NCBI GenBank assembly: GCA_964477085.1
Contig: CAYZDF010000008.1
Span: 5,058-69,057, forward strand
Direction: 5' to 3'
Length of the DNA: 64,000 nucleotides
Source of the DNA: Dichloromethanomonas sp964477085
GTDB taxonomy: Bacteria > Bacillota > Desulfitobacteriia > Desulfitobacteriales > Syntrophobotulaceae
The translations under genes were made by a program, and so were the position numbers. The notes beneath the pieces were generated by a model, which ran no database searches, was not told the DNA's origin, and saw only the letters and a program-made list of their open reading frames with translations. Positions 51,248-61,138 of the stretch are shown here, piece by piece. Within the stretch, counting starts at the first letter, position 1. Each line of letters opens with the position of its first letter.

Positions 51248-52507
51248 ATGACTGATAAAATCGTGGTTTCTAATCTAATCAAAATATTTGGATCTCATCC
51301 TCAAAAAGCATTGACCATGCTTCAAGAAGGGAAGAGTAAAGCAGAAATTCTGAAAGAAACAGGACTGACGGTGGGTATCAACAATATCAGTTTTTCGATT
51401 AGACAGGGCGAGATGTTTGTTGTCATGGGGCTTTCCGGAAGTGGTAAATCCACAGTGCTGAGATGCCTCAATCGACTGATCGAACCAAGTTCCGGAGAGA
51501 TTAGTATTGATGGTGTCGATATCACTAAAATGAGTGATAAAAGTTTACGGAAATTTAGACAAGAAAAAACAGCGATGGTCTTTCAACAATTTGCTCTATT
51601 GCCACACCGTACCGTGCTTCAAAACACGGTGTATGGCTTAGAAGTCCAGGGCGTATCTAAGAAAGAGAGAGAGCAGAAAGCGATCGAGTCCTTGGAACTG
51701 GTCGGCTTAAAAGGATGGGAGAACAAGTACCCCGCTCAGCTGAGCGGTGGTATGAAACAGCGTGTAGGCTTAGCTCGTGCCTTAACCAACGATGCGGATA
51801 TTCTGCTGATGGATGAGGCTTTTAGTGCCTTGGACCCGCTGATCAGAGAAGAGATGCAGGACGAACTTCTTAGCCTTAAGCAAAAAATGAATAAGACCAT
51901 TGTCTTTATTACCCATGATTTAAATGAGGCCTTGAAGCTTGGAGATAGAATCGCCTTCCTGCGGGACGGAGGGCTGGTTCAGGTAGGAACACCCGAAGAA
52001 ATTATTACCAACCCGGCTGATGACTATGTTGCCAAGTTTGTGAGAGGCGTAGATCGCAGCAAAATCCTGACAGCCGGGGATGTGATGAAAAAACCGCATC
52101 CGCTGATTACCTTACGTGATGGTCCTAACGTTGCTTTAAGAACCATGAAAGAACATGGGATCTCCAGTCTTTTTGTGGTGGACAGAGAAAAGCATCTACG
52201 AGGGATCATCACTGTTGAAGGTGCCGTAGAAGCCCGCAATGCCGGAATCACTAACTTGAGTGAAATAGAATTGGCACAAGGTCCTGTCGTGAAAGAAGAA
52301 GATGCACTTCTTAATACACTCGGTGTCATTGCCGAAAGTAAGCTGCCGATGGCGGTGGTCAACGATGATTATAAGCTGATCGGAATTATCGTCAGAGGGT
52401 CAGTTTTAGCTGCACTGTCTTCGGATAACAAGGCAAATGAGGATACTATCGAAACCCTTAAATCAACTGAACACCCAGTAACTATGGGGGGTGCAGACCA
52501 TGAATAA
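51248..52507 (+). CDS. opuAA: Glycine betaine/proline ABC transporter ATP-binding protein
   Basis: This is the ATPase of an OpuA/ProU-type importer for compatible solutes. Walker A GLSGSGKST is at 61-69, the signature LSGGMKQRVGLARAL is near 172, Walker B ILLMDEAFSALDP follows, and two C-terminal CBS domains (about 277-395) usually sense ionic strength. The ATG at 51248 is 9 nt after AAAGGAGG; the ATG at 51239 abuts that site. It overlaps opuAB by 8 bp. Confidence 0.95.
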   Translation: MTDKIVVSNLIKIFGSHPQKALTMLQEGKSKAEILKETGLTVGINNISFSIRQGEMFVVMGLSGSGKSTVLRCLNRLIEPSSGEISIDGVDITKMSDKSLRKFRQEKTAMVFQQFALLPHRTVLQNTVYGLEVQGVSKKEREQKAIESLELVGLKGWENKYPAQLSGGMKQRVGLARALTNDADILLMDEAFSALDPLIREEMQDELLSLKQKMNKTIVFITHDLNEALKLGDRIAFLRDGGLVQVGTPEEIITNPADDYVAKFVRGVDRSKILTAGDVMKKPHPLITLRDGPNVALRTMKEHGISSLFVVDREKHLRGIITVEGAVEARNAGITNLSEIELAQGPVVKEEDALLNTLGVIAESKLPMAVVNDDYKLIGIIVRGSVLAALSSDNKANEDTIETLKSTEHPVTMGGADHE

Positions 52508-53342
52508 AATACCGTTGGCGCAATCAGTCGATAAGGGAGTCAAATGGTTACAGAATAATTTTGGCGACAGCTTAGACGCTTTCTCGGATGCTTTCGGTGA
52601 TGTAATCAATTCCCTGAAAACATTTCTTGGGATTCTGCCCTGGTGGCTTATCATACTTCTCTTTGTTGCACTTGCCTGGAAAGCAAGCGGTTGGAAGCTA
52701 TCCCTGGGAACGGCTGTCGGATTATTCTTCATTTATAATCTGGGGCTTTGGGGACCGTTCTTAGATACCCTTGTACTAGTTATTATTTCGGCAATCGTTT
52801 CGATCATTATCGGTGTTCCTCTTGGAATATTGGGTGCGCGCAATGACAGGTTTCATTGGGTCATATCTCCGATCTTGGACTTTATGCAGACCATGCCTTC
52901 ATTTGTTTATCTCATACCGGCTTTGATGTTCTTTGGTATCGGGAAGGTTCCTGCTGTTTTTGCGACAGTGATTTTTGCCATGCCGCCAGCCATTAGGCTT
53001 ACCGACCTGGGGATCCGTCAGGTCCCAGTTGATCTTGTGGAGGTTGGGGAGGCCTTTGGATCCACTCCCGGTCAGCTGCTGTGGAAGATTCAGCTGCCCG
53101 TTGCCTTACCGACGATCATGGCAGGAATTAACCAGACGATGATGCTGTCCTTATCCATGGTGGTCATCGCCGCGATGATCGGGGCAGGCGGACTGGGTGG
53201 CGGCGTTCTGGAAGCCATCGGTCAGCTGAAAGTGGGGATGGGTTTTGAATATGGGGTTACCGTGGTGATCATGGCAATCATATTGGACAGACTAACTCAA
53301 GGGATCGGAAGTTCACTAAGAACTGAAGATAAACACAAATAA
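52500..53342 (+). CDS. opuAB: Glycine betaine ABC transporter permease
   Basis: This 280-residue permease has about seven membrane spans and the EAA loop GEAFGSTPGQLLWKIQLPVALP, which docks the ATPase. It starts inside the end of opuAA; GGGGGGTG precedes the ATG at 52500. Unlike some OpuAB proteins it is not fused to the binding protein. Confidence 0.95.
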   Translation: MNKIPLAQSVDKGVKWLQNNFGDSLDAFSDAFGDVINSLKTFLGILPWWLIILLFVALAWKASGWKLSLGTAVGLFFIYNLGLWGPFLDTLVLVIISAIVSIIIGVPLGILGARNDRFHWVISPILDFMQTMPSFVYLIPALMFFGIGKVPAVFATVIFAMPPAIRLTDLGIRQVPVDLVEVGEAFGSTPGQLLWKIQLPVALPTIMAGINQTMMLSLSMVVIAAMIGAGGLGGGVLEAIGQLKVGMGFEYGVTVVIMAIILDRLTQGIGSSLRTEDKHK

Positions 53343-53356
53343 GGAGGATACAAAAA

Positions 53357-54250
53357 ATGGTTCAAAATTTTAAAGGATGGCGAAAGTTTATTGTTTTTGC
53401 ACTCGTTGCTGTGCTGGTCATGAGCTTGGCAGCAGGCTGCTCTAATGCTAACCAGCCTGCAGGTGATGCATCAAAGGACAAAGGTACGGTGAAGATAGGT
53501 TATGTGAATTGGGCTGAGTGTATCGCCGTAAGTAATCTGTGGAGGGTTATTCTGGAAGATCAAGGCTATAAAGTTGAACTTACCCCGCTGGATGTGGCGC
53601 CGTTGTTTGTTGGTTTGAACAAAGGAGATATCGATGTCTTTATGGATTCCTGGTTACCTATCACCCACCAGACCTACTGGAAAGAACATAAAGACAATCT
53701 TGAAGATTATGGTATCTGGTATAAGGAACCTGCTAAGATCGGGCTGGTCGTACCCAAATATGTCACGATAGATTCCATTGAAGAGATGAAAGCTGAAGCC
53801 ACAAAATTTGATGGCAAGATTATCGGTATCGATCCCGGCGCCGGTATCATGAAAGCATCTGATAGGGCCAATACCAGTTATGGCTTAGGCTTCGAAGTCG
53901 TACAAAGTAGTGAACCGGCCATGATGGCTGCCATGGAGAAAGCGTATGGCAAGAATGAATGGATTGCTATTACGGGATGGAGTCCGCACTGGATGTTCGC
54001 CAAATATGATCTCAAGTATTTAGACGATCCCAAGAAGGAATTTGGTGAAGCCGAAGAGATCCATACCTTAGCCAACAAAGAATTCAGCACGACGCAACCT
54101 GAAGTCGCTGCCATGCTGAAGAAATTCAAAATGACGGACTCCCAGATCGGAAGTCTGGAAGGCTTGATCAATGGCGGAATGGAACCATTAGAAGCAGCGA
54201 AAAAGTGGATTGCAGACAATCAGGATGCTGTGGATGGCTGGATAAAGTAA
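53357..54250 (+). CDS. opuAC: Glycine betaine-binding lipoprotein
   Basis: The signal peptide ends with lipobox LAAGC (Cys28), so the protein is membrane-tethered outside the cell. The 297-residue sequence matches the OpuAC/ProX binding proteins, with NWAECIAVSNLW near residue 54, the DVFMDSWLPITHQ region and GWSPHWMF, whose Trp residues suit cation-pi binding of betaine. AAGGAGG precedes the ATG. It ends the three-gene operon. Confidence 0.95.
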   Translation: MVQNFKGWRKFIVFALVAVLVMSLAAGCSNANQPAGDASKDKGTVKIGYVNWAECIAVSNLWRVILEDQGYKVELTPLDVAPLFVGLNKGDIDVFMDSWLPITHQTYWKEHKDNLEDYGIWYKEPAKIGLVVPKYVTIDSIEEMKAEATKFDGKIIGIDPGAGIMKASDRANTSYGLGFEVVQSSEPAMMAAMEKAYGKNEWIAITGWSPHWMFAKYDLKYLDDPKKEFGEAEEIHTLANKEFSTTQPEVAAMLKKFKMTDSQIGSLEGLINGGMEPLEAAKKWIADNQDAVDGWIK

Positions 54251-54304
54251 TTACACGCTGATTTATTTATTATGATGCTAATCTCTCAGAGAGATTATTA
54301 TTGA

Positions 54305-54338
54305 AACGGGGAACTTGTTATAAGTCCCCCGTTTTTTT
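54305..54338 (+). terminator. Intrinsic terminator after opuA
   Basis: AACGGGGAACTT pairs with AAGTCCCCCGTT (one mismatch) around GTTAT and is followed by seven T. Confidence 0.88.
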
Positions 54339-54439
54339 GATTTTTATGATTTCGATTAAGAAGCTTTTTAACTGTAAGTCTTTGCATTTGAGCCAAAGAA
54401 ATAAAATCATAAGAATAATAGATAATTAGAATTCATTTA

Positions 54440-54724
54440 CTAATAGGGGTACGGGTAACCTCCATAAGGATAACCATAAGCAGCTCTAGTACCAACGCCA
54501 TAGCCAAGACCATAAGCAAAAGGAATTGTTAACGCCAGCGCTGCTATACCTAAGAACGGGAGCCAAAGAAATCCTGGATTATCGGAGTGGAATAAGATAC
54601 CATCAGGACGGACCTCTACGATCTCTCCATGATAGGTTTTACCATCGAAAAGATGAACGGTAGCACGCCTTCCAGCATAGGGAGCGACCATAGCATAATT
54701 CATTTGATTTCCTTTAAATAACAT
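54440..54724 (-). CDS. Small Lsm-like protein with Gly/Tyr/Pro tail
   Basis: The 94-residue protein has an N-terminal beta-rich segment (GRRATVHLFDGKTYHGEIVEV, split around 18-38) that resembles an Sm/Lsm fold, a hydrophobic segment (52-70), and a GYPYGGYPYPY tail. Tyr/Gly/Pro tails of this kind are typical of spore-coat or surface proteins, though this is only a suggestion. AAAGGAGG lies about 10 nt before the ATG at 54724; a second ATG at 54703 is possible. Function is unknown. Confidence 0.65.
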   Translation of the reverse strand: MLFKGNQMNYAMVAPYAGRRATVHLFDGKTYHGEIVEVRPDGILFHSDNPGFLWLPFLGIAALALTIPFAYGLGYGVGTRAAYGYPYGGYPYPY

Positions 54725-54949
54725 TAAAGAGAGTACCTCCTTTATAAATTATTACCTTAAAAAATAGGTTAGTATAATCTATGCAAATGGAAGGAAAAGG
54801 TAATTACTTTTGCTATGGTGTTTTCCTTTGTTCTTTCAGTTTAAGCGATGTATTGATTTACAAAAAAAGAGAAGGAAATTTCCTATAATTGGAGAATAAT
54901 AACAGAATAGACAAAAATTGAAAGAACTCTCGGGCGGGAGGTTTGTCTG

Positions 54950-55540
54950 TTGGATAAAAGAGTCAGGCTTCTTTGGTGGAGCACTTTGGGTATCCTGTTG
55001 ATTATTGCTTGTTTGAAATTCCTGCTGCCGGTAAGATCACCAGTCAAAATGGAACAGGCACAAGCCAATAGAGAGATCGTTGTCTACATTACCGGAGCGG
55101 TTAATCACCCTGGTCTTTTACATCTTCCTTTGGATGCCAGGTTAGAGGATGCTTTAGTAAAAGCTGATTTGCGGATCGACGCTGATCGAGAAGCACTTAA
55201 TCCTGCTCAGAAACTAAAAGACGGCCAGAAAATTATCGTTCCATGTAAGAAGGTCACCCCTGATATTCCGGAAACAACTGTGGCAGCAGGTCTAACACCA
55301 ACACCAAGCACCTCACCAGCAAAAGATGAAGGAAGCTATAACGCCCGGATAAACATCAACACCGCTGGGGTTAACCAATTGGATACTATCCCTGGCATAG
55401 GCCCTTCCCTGGCCCAAAGGATCATTGAATACCGGACCCAGAACGGTCTGTTCTCCAGCCCTGATGAAATTCAGAATGTCTCGGGAATAGGAGCCAAAAC
55501 TTATCAAAAGATGGCAGATTATATAACGGTAGGACCGTAG
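54950..55540 (+). CDS. comEA: Competence DNA receptor ComEA
   Basis: ComEA binds incoming DNA on the outer membrane face. The 196-residue protein has a membrane anchor (8-26), an SLBB-type domain (43-105) and a C-terminal double helix-hairpin-helix (INTAGVNQLDTIPGIGPSLA, split at 136-155, then IQNVSGIGAKTYQKM). The start is TTG at 54950 with GGGAGGT 7 nt upstream. comEC follows. Confidence 0.95.
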   Translation: MDKRVRLLWWSTLGILLIIACLKFLLPVRSPVKMEQAQANREIVVYITGAVNHPGLLHLPLDARLEDALVKADLRIDADREALNPAQKLKDGQKIIVPCKKVTPDIPETTVAAGLTPTPSTSPAKDEGSYNARININTAGVNQLDTIPGIGPSLAQRIIEYRTQNGLFSSPDEIQNVSGIGAKTYQKMADYITVGP

Positions 55541-55652
55541 AATGAAAAATTTAACACATATATAATAGAAAGAATAAGCTGTCAAAAAAATTAATAAGCA
55601 AAACAAAGGAAACAAACACTTCTTGTGCTGTTGAAGAAAAGGTGGCTAAACA

Positions 55653-58091
55653 ATGATAGATAAGCTCATGTGGCAAGCTGCCGTTGTCATCTTAGGGGGA
55701 TTGATCGCTGTTTATATCGCTTGGGAAGTCAGGATATGGGTTCTGGCTTTTTTTATACTGCTGCTCTTACGCTTATGGTTTTTATGGAAGCCCACAGACT
55801 ATTACGGAAGACAGCACAAGCCGGAAGTTCTCCTCATCGCCTGTGGAATGACGATTGGGTTTCTTTACGGTATGTCAGTTGAGAAGGTTATTCCCAGTCC
55901 CTTAGTCATTCCTACTATCGAGATGGAAGGAAGAATAGAGGAATTCGTCATTGACAGCTCTGTTGCAAGAGGGTCCCTTGTCCTCTTCCAAACACACCCC
56001 TTCCAGGAAGGTCTTGGAAAGAAGTATTCAATTCGTGTTTATCCGGACCATAACGGTAAGTTTAAGGAGGGATGGGAGTCTGTCACACCAGGTGATACCA
56101 TTCGATTTAATGGTAAGTTAGAGCATCCTAAACCTCCCGGCACCGAAGGAGAGTTTGATCTTCCTCTCTATTATGCAGTAAGAGGGATAAGCGGGAGTAT
56201 TACCGCCAAGGGAGAAGCTCTCATCTTGAAGGATGAAATGCCTGGTCTTATCTGGAAGCTAAGACAGCGCATCAGGAATGTTTTAGATGCCTATTGGCCG
56301 TCAGAGGCACCTGTACTGGAGGGTATTCTTTTTGGAGATTCCAGTCGCATACCCTCTCAAACACTGGATATGTATAAAGCGGCAGGCGTCATGCATGTGT
56401 TCGCAGCTTCAGGTGCTAATGTGGCATTCGTTATCGGCCTCTTCTGGGGAATCTTCTTTTTTCTGCCCCACCGGCTAAGAATTTTGGCAGCGATTGGAAT
56501 AGTTATTCTCTACGCGGCGTTGTGTCAGGCTAACCCCCCGATCTTAAGGGCATCTATTCTGGGAGTAGCGGTCCTTCTCGGGAAGCTGGGAAAAGGGAAG
56601 ATGTCATCTTTAAGGTGGCTTATGTTTGCGGGTCTCATTCTTTTTTTACTTCAGCCTCTCTATCTAAAAGACATCAGTTTTCAACTTTCGTTTGCAGCGA
56701 CCTGGGGAATGGTGGTACTAACACCTTACCTTAGGCAAGTGAAAGTGATTAAGAGGTTGCCAGAACCTCTGCAAACATCGGCAGCAGTTTCCCTGAGTGC
56801 GCAGTTAGCGGTATTGCCCATTCTTGTTGATATTTTTCATAGGGTATCACTAGTAGGCTTAATCACCAATGTGGTGATGCTTTTTATCCTGGGAGCGGTG
56901 TTACAACTGGGACTCCTAGGAACTATACTAATCTTGTTTCCAGTTTTACCCTTGGCCTTCTTTCAAACCGCCTGTTGGCTATTACAGATCTCCGATTACG
57001 GATTAAACTTGTTTGCTAATATGCCATTTGCTTACTACTGGATATTAAATCCTGGAACATTATTTTGGATTATCTGGTATGGAACCATAGCAATTTTACT
57101 ATATGGTAAAGACAAGGTATGGTTCATAACGAGGGTACAGGGCAGAAGATTAATACATCTTCTTCGAAGGTTTATCCGTTATCATCAAGACAACCAAACG
57201 GAATGCCGTAATCGATTAAACACTATCATTCTCCGAAGATGTCTTTTAATCATCATTTTGATACTTGTTATATGGTCACCATGGTCTAAACAAGATGTCT
57301 TTACGATTACTTTCCTGGATGTAGGACAAGGGGACGCCATCCTAATCCAAACACCCAGGGAAAATCTTCTGGTTGACACCGGGCCGGTAAGGAAGGGCTA
57401 TGATACTGGTGAAAAAGTCTTGGTACCTTATCTGATGGAGAAAAGAATAGGGTATTTGGACATGGTGTTTATTACCCATGAAGATGGAGACCACATCGGA
57501 GGTGCGCAGTACCTTCTCGCTAACATTCCAACTGAAAAGGTAGGAGTACCTGAAGTGGGAGAGAGACTTTTCAATCCTGAATGGCAGGAGGGTATCCCGA
57601 GCAGATTTTTATCTGACTCCGCAAAGCTTGTTCGGTTCAAAGCCGGTGATAAGCTGACATTTTCTTCTGATCTGAAGATCGAGGTACTTGCTCCGGTTAC
57701 AATCCTTGAGGGAACAGAAGCTGATGCCAATAACAATTCTTTAGTGATGCTTCTTCATTGTCTGGGAAGAAAGGTGTTGCTGACAGGGGATATGGAGACT
57801 GACGAAATGGAAATGATCTCTGATCATGGAGCGAAGTGGGACGCTGATTTTATTAAAGTTCCACACCATGGAGGAAAGAGTTCATTCAATCCTTTGTGGT
57901 TTGATCAGACAAACCCCTTAGCCGTTTTTATTTCAGTGGGACGCAACAGTTTTGGACACCCGACAGATGAAGTGCTTACCTATTGGCGGGAGAGAGGGAT
58001 TCCAATTTATCGGACGGATATTCATGGAACGGTTACATTGGTGATAGACCACGAAAGTTTTCGCATAATCCCAGGAAGAAACTTTGCTCAA
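55653..58091 (+). CDS. comEC: DNA internalisation protein ComEC (3' end in assembly gap)
   Basis: ComEC forms the DNA uptake channel. The visible 813 residues include the N-terminal domain, the competence channel with about ten spans (240-500), and a metallo-beta-lactamase-like domain with FLDVGQGDA, THEDGDHIGG and VPHHGG. The end is lost in the 100-N gap but the remaining segment (HGTVTLVI) is close to the normal C-terminus. GAAAAGGTGG precedes the ATG. Confidence 0.93.
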
Positions 58092-58191
58092 NNNNNNNNN
58101 NNNNNNNNNNNNNNNNNNNNNNNNNNNNNNNNNNNNNNNNNNNNNNNNNNNNNNNNNNNNNNNNNNNNNNNNNNNNNNNNNNNNNNNNNNN
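58092..58191. other. Assembly gap (100 N)
   Basis: Exactly 100 undetermined bases. The end of comEC lies inside; more DNA may be missing. Confidence 0.97.
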
Positions 58192-58193
58192 AG

Positions 58194-58218
58194 AAATTCC
58201 CTGAAAGGGGAATTTTCG
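58194..58218 (+). terminator. Hairpin just after the gap, possible comEC terminator
   Basis: AAATTCCC (58194-58201) and GGGAATTT (58208-58215) form an 8-bp stem over TGAAAG, followed by TCGTTATT. Confidence 0.5.
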
Positions 58219-58310
58219 TTATTCGAACCGTCGCCAACGTGTCAACTCAAACACGATGAAGCAGCACAAATAAATAGCATAATAAAATATATAATAAAAG
58301 GAGTCTGATT

Positions 58311-58835
58311 ATGGAAAACCCAATCGTCACTATCGAGATGAACAATGGAGATGTTATCAAGGCCGAACTCTATCCGGAGGTTGCCCCTAACACTGTCAGG
58401 AACTTTATATCCCTTGCTCAAAAAGGCTTTTACGATGATCTGATCTTTCACAGGGTTATACCGAACTTCATGATTCAAGGCGGAGACCCTGAAGGAATCG
58501 GAGTAGGTGGCCCCGGTTATGCGATCAAGGGGGAATTTGCTGATAACGGATTCAATAATGATTTGCAACACACCCGTGGAGTAATGTCCATGGCTCGTTC
58601 CAGAATGCCTGACTCTGCTGGTTCGCAGTTCTTTATCATGGTTGCTGACTCTCCGCACCTTGATGGGCAATATGCTGCATTCGGTAAAGTGTTTGAAGGG
58701 ATGGAAGCAGTAGATAAAATCGTAGCTTCCGAACGGAATTTCCAGGATCGTCCCTTTCAGGACCAGACCATGAAGAAGGTTACCGTGGATACCAAAGGAG
58801 TTAGCTATGAAGAACCAGAAACGGTTCAAAAATAA
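58311..58835 (+). CDS. Cyclophilin-type peptidyl-prolyl isomerase
   Basis: The 174-residue protein has the cyclophilin core FHRVIPNFMIQGGDP (46-60) with the catalytic Arg, GVMSMARSRMPDSAGSQFFI and HLDGQYAAFGKV. It has no signal peptide, so it acts in the cytoplasm. AAAAGGAG precedes the ATG. A terminator follows. Confidence 0.95.
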   Translation: MENPIVTIEMNNGDVIKAELYPEVAPNTVRNFISLAQKGFYDDLIFHRVIPNFMIQGGDPEGIGVGGPGYAIKGEFADNGFNNDLQHTRGVMSMARSRMPDSAGSQFFIMVADSPHLDGQYAAFGKVFEGMEAVDKIVASERNFQDRPFQDQTMKKVTVDTKGVSYEEPETVQK

Positions 58836-58924
58836 TTTTTAGCAAAAATATGAAAAAGATGAATAAAAAGAGGAAGAGCTTGGAAATAATACCAGTGAAC
58901 ATCTCTTTTCTCCTCCTCTTTCTT

Positions 58925-58959
58925 TCCCCCTTCGCTATTGTTGAGGGGGACTTTTTTTG
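58925..58959 (+). terminator. Intrinsic terminator after the cyclophilin gene
   Basis: TCCCCCT at 58925-58931 pairs with AGGGGGA at 58944-58950; seven T follow. Confidence 0.88.
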
Positions 58960-59099
58960 GGCATTATTGTTTATACAGTGCGAGGGAACGTATTATCCTT
59001 CTGTTAACTTGAAGTTAAATCTTCCAGTATGTGAAAAATATGGGTAGAAAAACATTCTGTTCTATAGTACAATGTACATGCATAATATTTATACTGTAG

Positions 59100-59195
59100 T
59101 TTAAAAAGGGCAAACCGGTTGAAAAGCCGGGACGCAAAGTCAGAAGTCTAAGGTATCCTACAGCATGATTCCAGGACAGTAAGAGGTACTATGAT
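59100..59195 (+). promoter_or_regulatory. c-di-GMP-I (GEMM) riboswitch
   Basis: The signature elements GGGCAAACC (59108-59116), a GAAA tetraloop (59121-59124), GGGACGCAAAG (59129-59139) and CTAAGGT (59148-59154) occur in the right order and spacing, including the tetraloop and its receptor-like region. It is followed by a terminator and then the polysaccharide cluster. Confidence 0.92.
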
Positions 59196-59202
59196 TGTTC
59201 GG

Positions 59203-59228
59203 CTGCTACGAAAGTGGCAGGTTTTTTT
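59203..59228 (+). terminator. Expression-platform terminator of the c-di-GMP riboswitch
   Basis: CTGCTAC at 59203-59209, GAAA loop, GTGGCAG at 59214-59220, followed by seven T. The 3' side of the aptamer runs close to this stem, suiting a transcription-termination switch. Confidence 0.85.
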
Positions 59229-59624
59229 ATTACCAAAGCTAAAAAATCACCCGCTGGGTGATAGTAATTTGCAAATAGCCACTGTACAATACGATGTTGT
59301 GGATATTTAGAAATTGATCTCATGTAAAGAATTAAAAAAATATAAGAAAAAAGTAAAAAACTATTGTAAAATAGAATTTCAAGGAAGAGTAAGAGAAGAA
59401 AAACATGAATAAATCCAATTTGCTTAAAGAAAGGTAAAAATAGTGTTAAATAATCAATCACATTGAAGGGAAAATGATCTAAATCGTCGAATAGTTTAAG
59501 TCCAGGAAAAAATTACTAATATTGCGTTTGATGAGTAAATCTTGAGTAACGAAATACATAGAGATTCAAGCTAATTCTATTTACGATTAGGCTTTGAACA
59601 TTAGGTAAATAGGGAGGAAAAAAA
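59229..59624. other. AT-rich leader between riboswitch and polysaccharide genes
   Basis: No convincing gene is present. A perfect hairpin ATCACCC-GCT-GGGTGAT lies at 59246-59262. The rest is very AT-rich, so an extra promoter cannot be ruled out, and the riboswitch-to-gene link crosses nearly 400 bp. Confidence 0.5.
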
Positions 59625-61022
59625 GTGGATAAAAGAAGCAGATTTGCCTATGCAAATATCATCCAGGTCATTACTGATATATGCTTTTTATTTGGAACGT
59701 ATGCGATTGCCTATCTTATTGCCGGGACAATGACCCACTTATATACTATGAGAGATTATCTTTGGATCCTCATCATTTTTGCCCCAATCTGGATTTTGAT
59801 CATGAATATTTATCGTATGTATGATAATACGACTTTCTACTATCTAGACCGAGTATTCCGCAATGTTTTATTTGCTACTATTTTCTCAGGATTAATTATT
59901 GGAGCAATGTTTTTCTTTATCAAAGAGATCAACACCAGCCGTATATTCATAGGAACATTTTTCATTCTATGTTTGATAATCATGTTTTTAGAAAGATTAA
60001 CCTTAAGGTATATTTTTCGTAAGGCCGATATTAATCATCGAATGAGAATCATTCTTGTTTGTTCAGCTGAGACATATTTATTGTTTAAGAAATATGTCAA
60101 AAAAACCACTCTTCGGTACACGATTAACGGAGTTATCAAAGTGGATGACCAAGACGTTGCGGCAAGTGAACCATTATTAGGTCAACTGGATATGGATTCT
60201 TTTGAAAATACTCTCAAAAAGCAAGTAGTGGATCAAGTTGTATTTGCCTTGCCCAGGGACTATATTCTGGAAATTGAACCCTATATGAATACCTGCATGC
60301 AAATGGGAGTAACTGTTCAAAATGTCCTGAATTATAATCTTGATCTGGCGCGAGTCCACAGCTCCATGCTGGGGCCAATGCCAGTGTTAACTTTTTATAA
60401 CATAGGCCTGAATCCTGTGCCCAAAGTGATGAAGCGGGCCATGGATATTCTCGGGGCAGTTGTGGGAATTATCCTTACCTCTATTGCAGCAATATTTATT
60501 GTGCCTGCCATAAAACTCGACTCACCTGGCCCGATACTGTTTAAACAAAAAAGGGTCGGCCGTTATGGTGAGTTGTTTGATTGCTACAAATTCAGAACAA
60601 TGTGTATCGATGCTGAAGCAAAGAAAAAAGAATTAGAGCGAATGAATGAATACAATAACGGTTTATTCTTTAAGATTGAAAAAGACCCAAGAATTACCCG
60701 CGTTGGTGCCTTTTTACGCAAGACAAGTCTCGATGAATTACCGCAGTTTTTCAATGTGTTAAAAGGTGATATGAGTTTGGTGGGGACGCGTCCGCCGCTG
60801 CTTGACGAAGTCGCTCAATACGATATTGAACATTGGCGCCGTATCAGCATCAAACCGGGGATTACCGGAAACTGGCAGGTCAGCGGCAGAAGCAGCATTA
60901 AGGATTTTGAACAGATCGTCGCGCTGGATACGCAATATATTGATAAGTGGTCGATTTGGTTGGATATCTCGATTCTGTTTAAGACGGTGTTGATGGTTGT
61001 GAAGAGGGAGTCGGCTTATTAA
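59625..61022 (+). CDS. Undecaprenyl-phosphate sugar phosphotransferase (exopolysaccharide initiation)
   Basis: This 465-residue enzyme loads the first sugar phosphate onto undecaprenyl phosphate. It has about four N-terminal spans, a central CoA-binding-like region, and the C-terminal bacterial sugar transferase domain: KRAMDILGAV, DSPGPILFKQKRVGRYG, FRTMCIDAE, DELPQFFNVLKGDMSLVGTRP and KPGITGNWQVSGRS. The start is GTG at 59625 with AGGGAGG 7 nt upstream. The sugar cannot be told. It opens the polysaccharide cluster downstream of the c-di-GMP riboswitch. Confidence 0.93.
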   Translation: MDKRSRFAYANIIQVITDICFLFGTYAIAYLIAGTMTHLYTMRDYLWILIIFAPIWILIMNIYRMYDNTTFYYLDRVFRNVLFATIFSGLIIGAMFFFIKEINTSRIFIGTFFILCLIIMFLERLTLRYIFRKADINHRMRIILVCSAETYLLFKKYVKKTTLRYTINGVIKVDDQDVAASEPLLGQLDMDSFENTLKKQVVDQVVFALPRDYILEIEPYMNTCMQMGVTVQNVLNYNLDLARVHSSMLGPMPVLTFYNIGLNPVPKVMKRAMDILGAVVGIILTSIAAIFIVPAIKLDSPGPILFKQKRVGRYGELFDCYKFRTMCIDAEAKKKELERMNEYNNGLFFKIEKDPRITRVGAFLRKTSLDELPQFFNVLKGDMSLVGTRPPLLDEVAQYDIEHWRRISIKPGITGNWQVSGRSSIKDFEQIVALDTQYIDKWSIWLDISILFKTVLMVVKRESAY

Positions 61023-61138
61023 AGATTACTTTTAGTTTTAAGTTTTTCTAGTTATTATCATATCGATTCATTTATAGTTTGTTAGTATATAGGTTTTAGA
61101 TGTTCTAGGGAATAGGCTGTTTAATGAGGTTATTATAA

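Noticed and set aside
58850..59047. 65-residue frame after the cyclophilin gene
   Set aside because: It runs straight through the intrinsic terminator at 58925-58959, lacks a convincing ribosome binding site and has low-complexity sequence.
59189..59461. 90-residue minus-strand frame, very hydrophobic
   Set aside because: It overlaps the riboswitch terminator and simply translates an AT-rich non-coding leader; no ribosome binding site.
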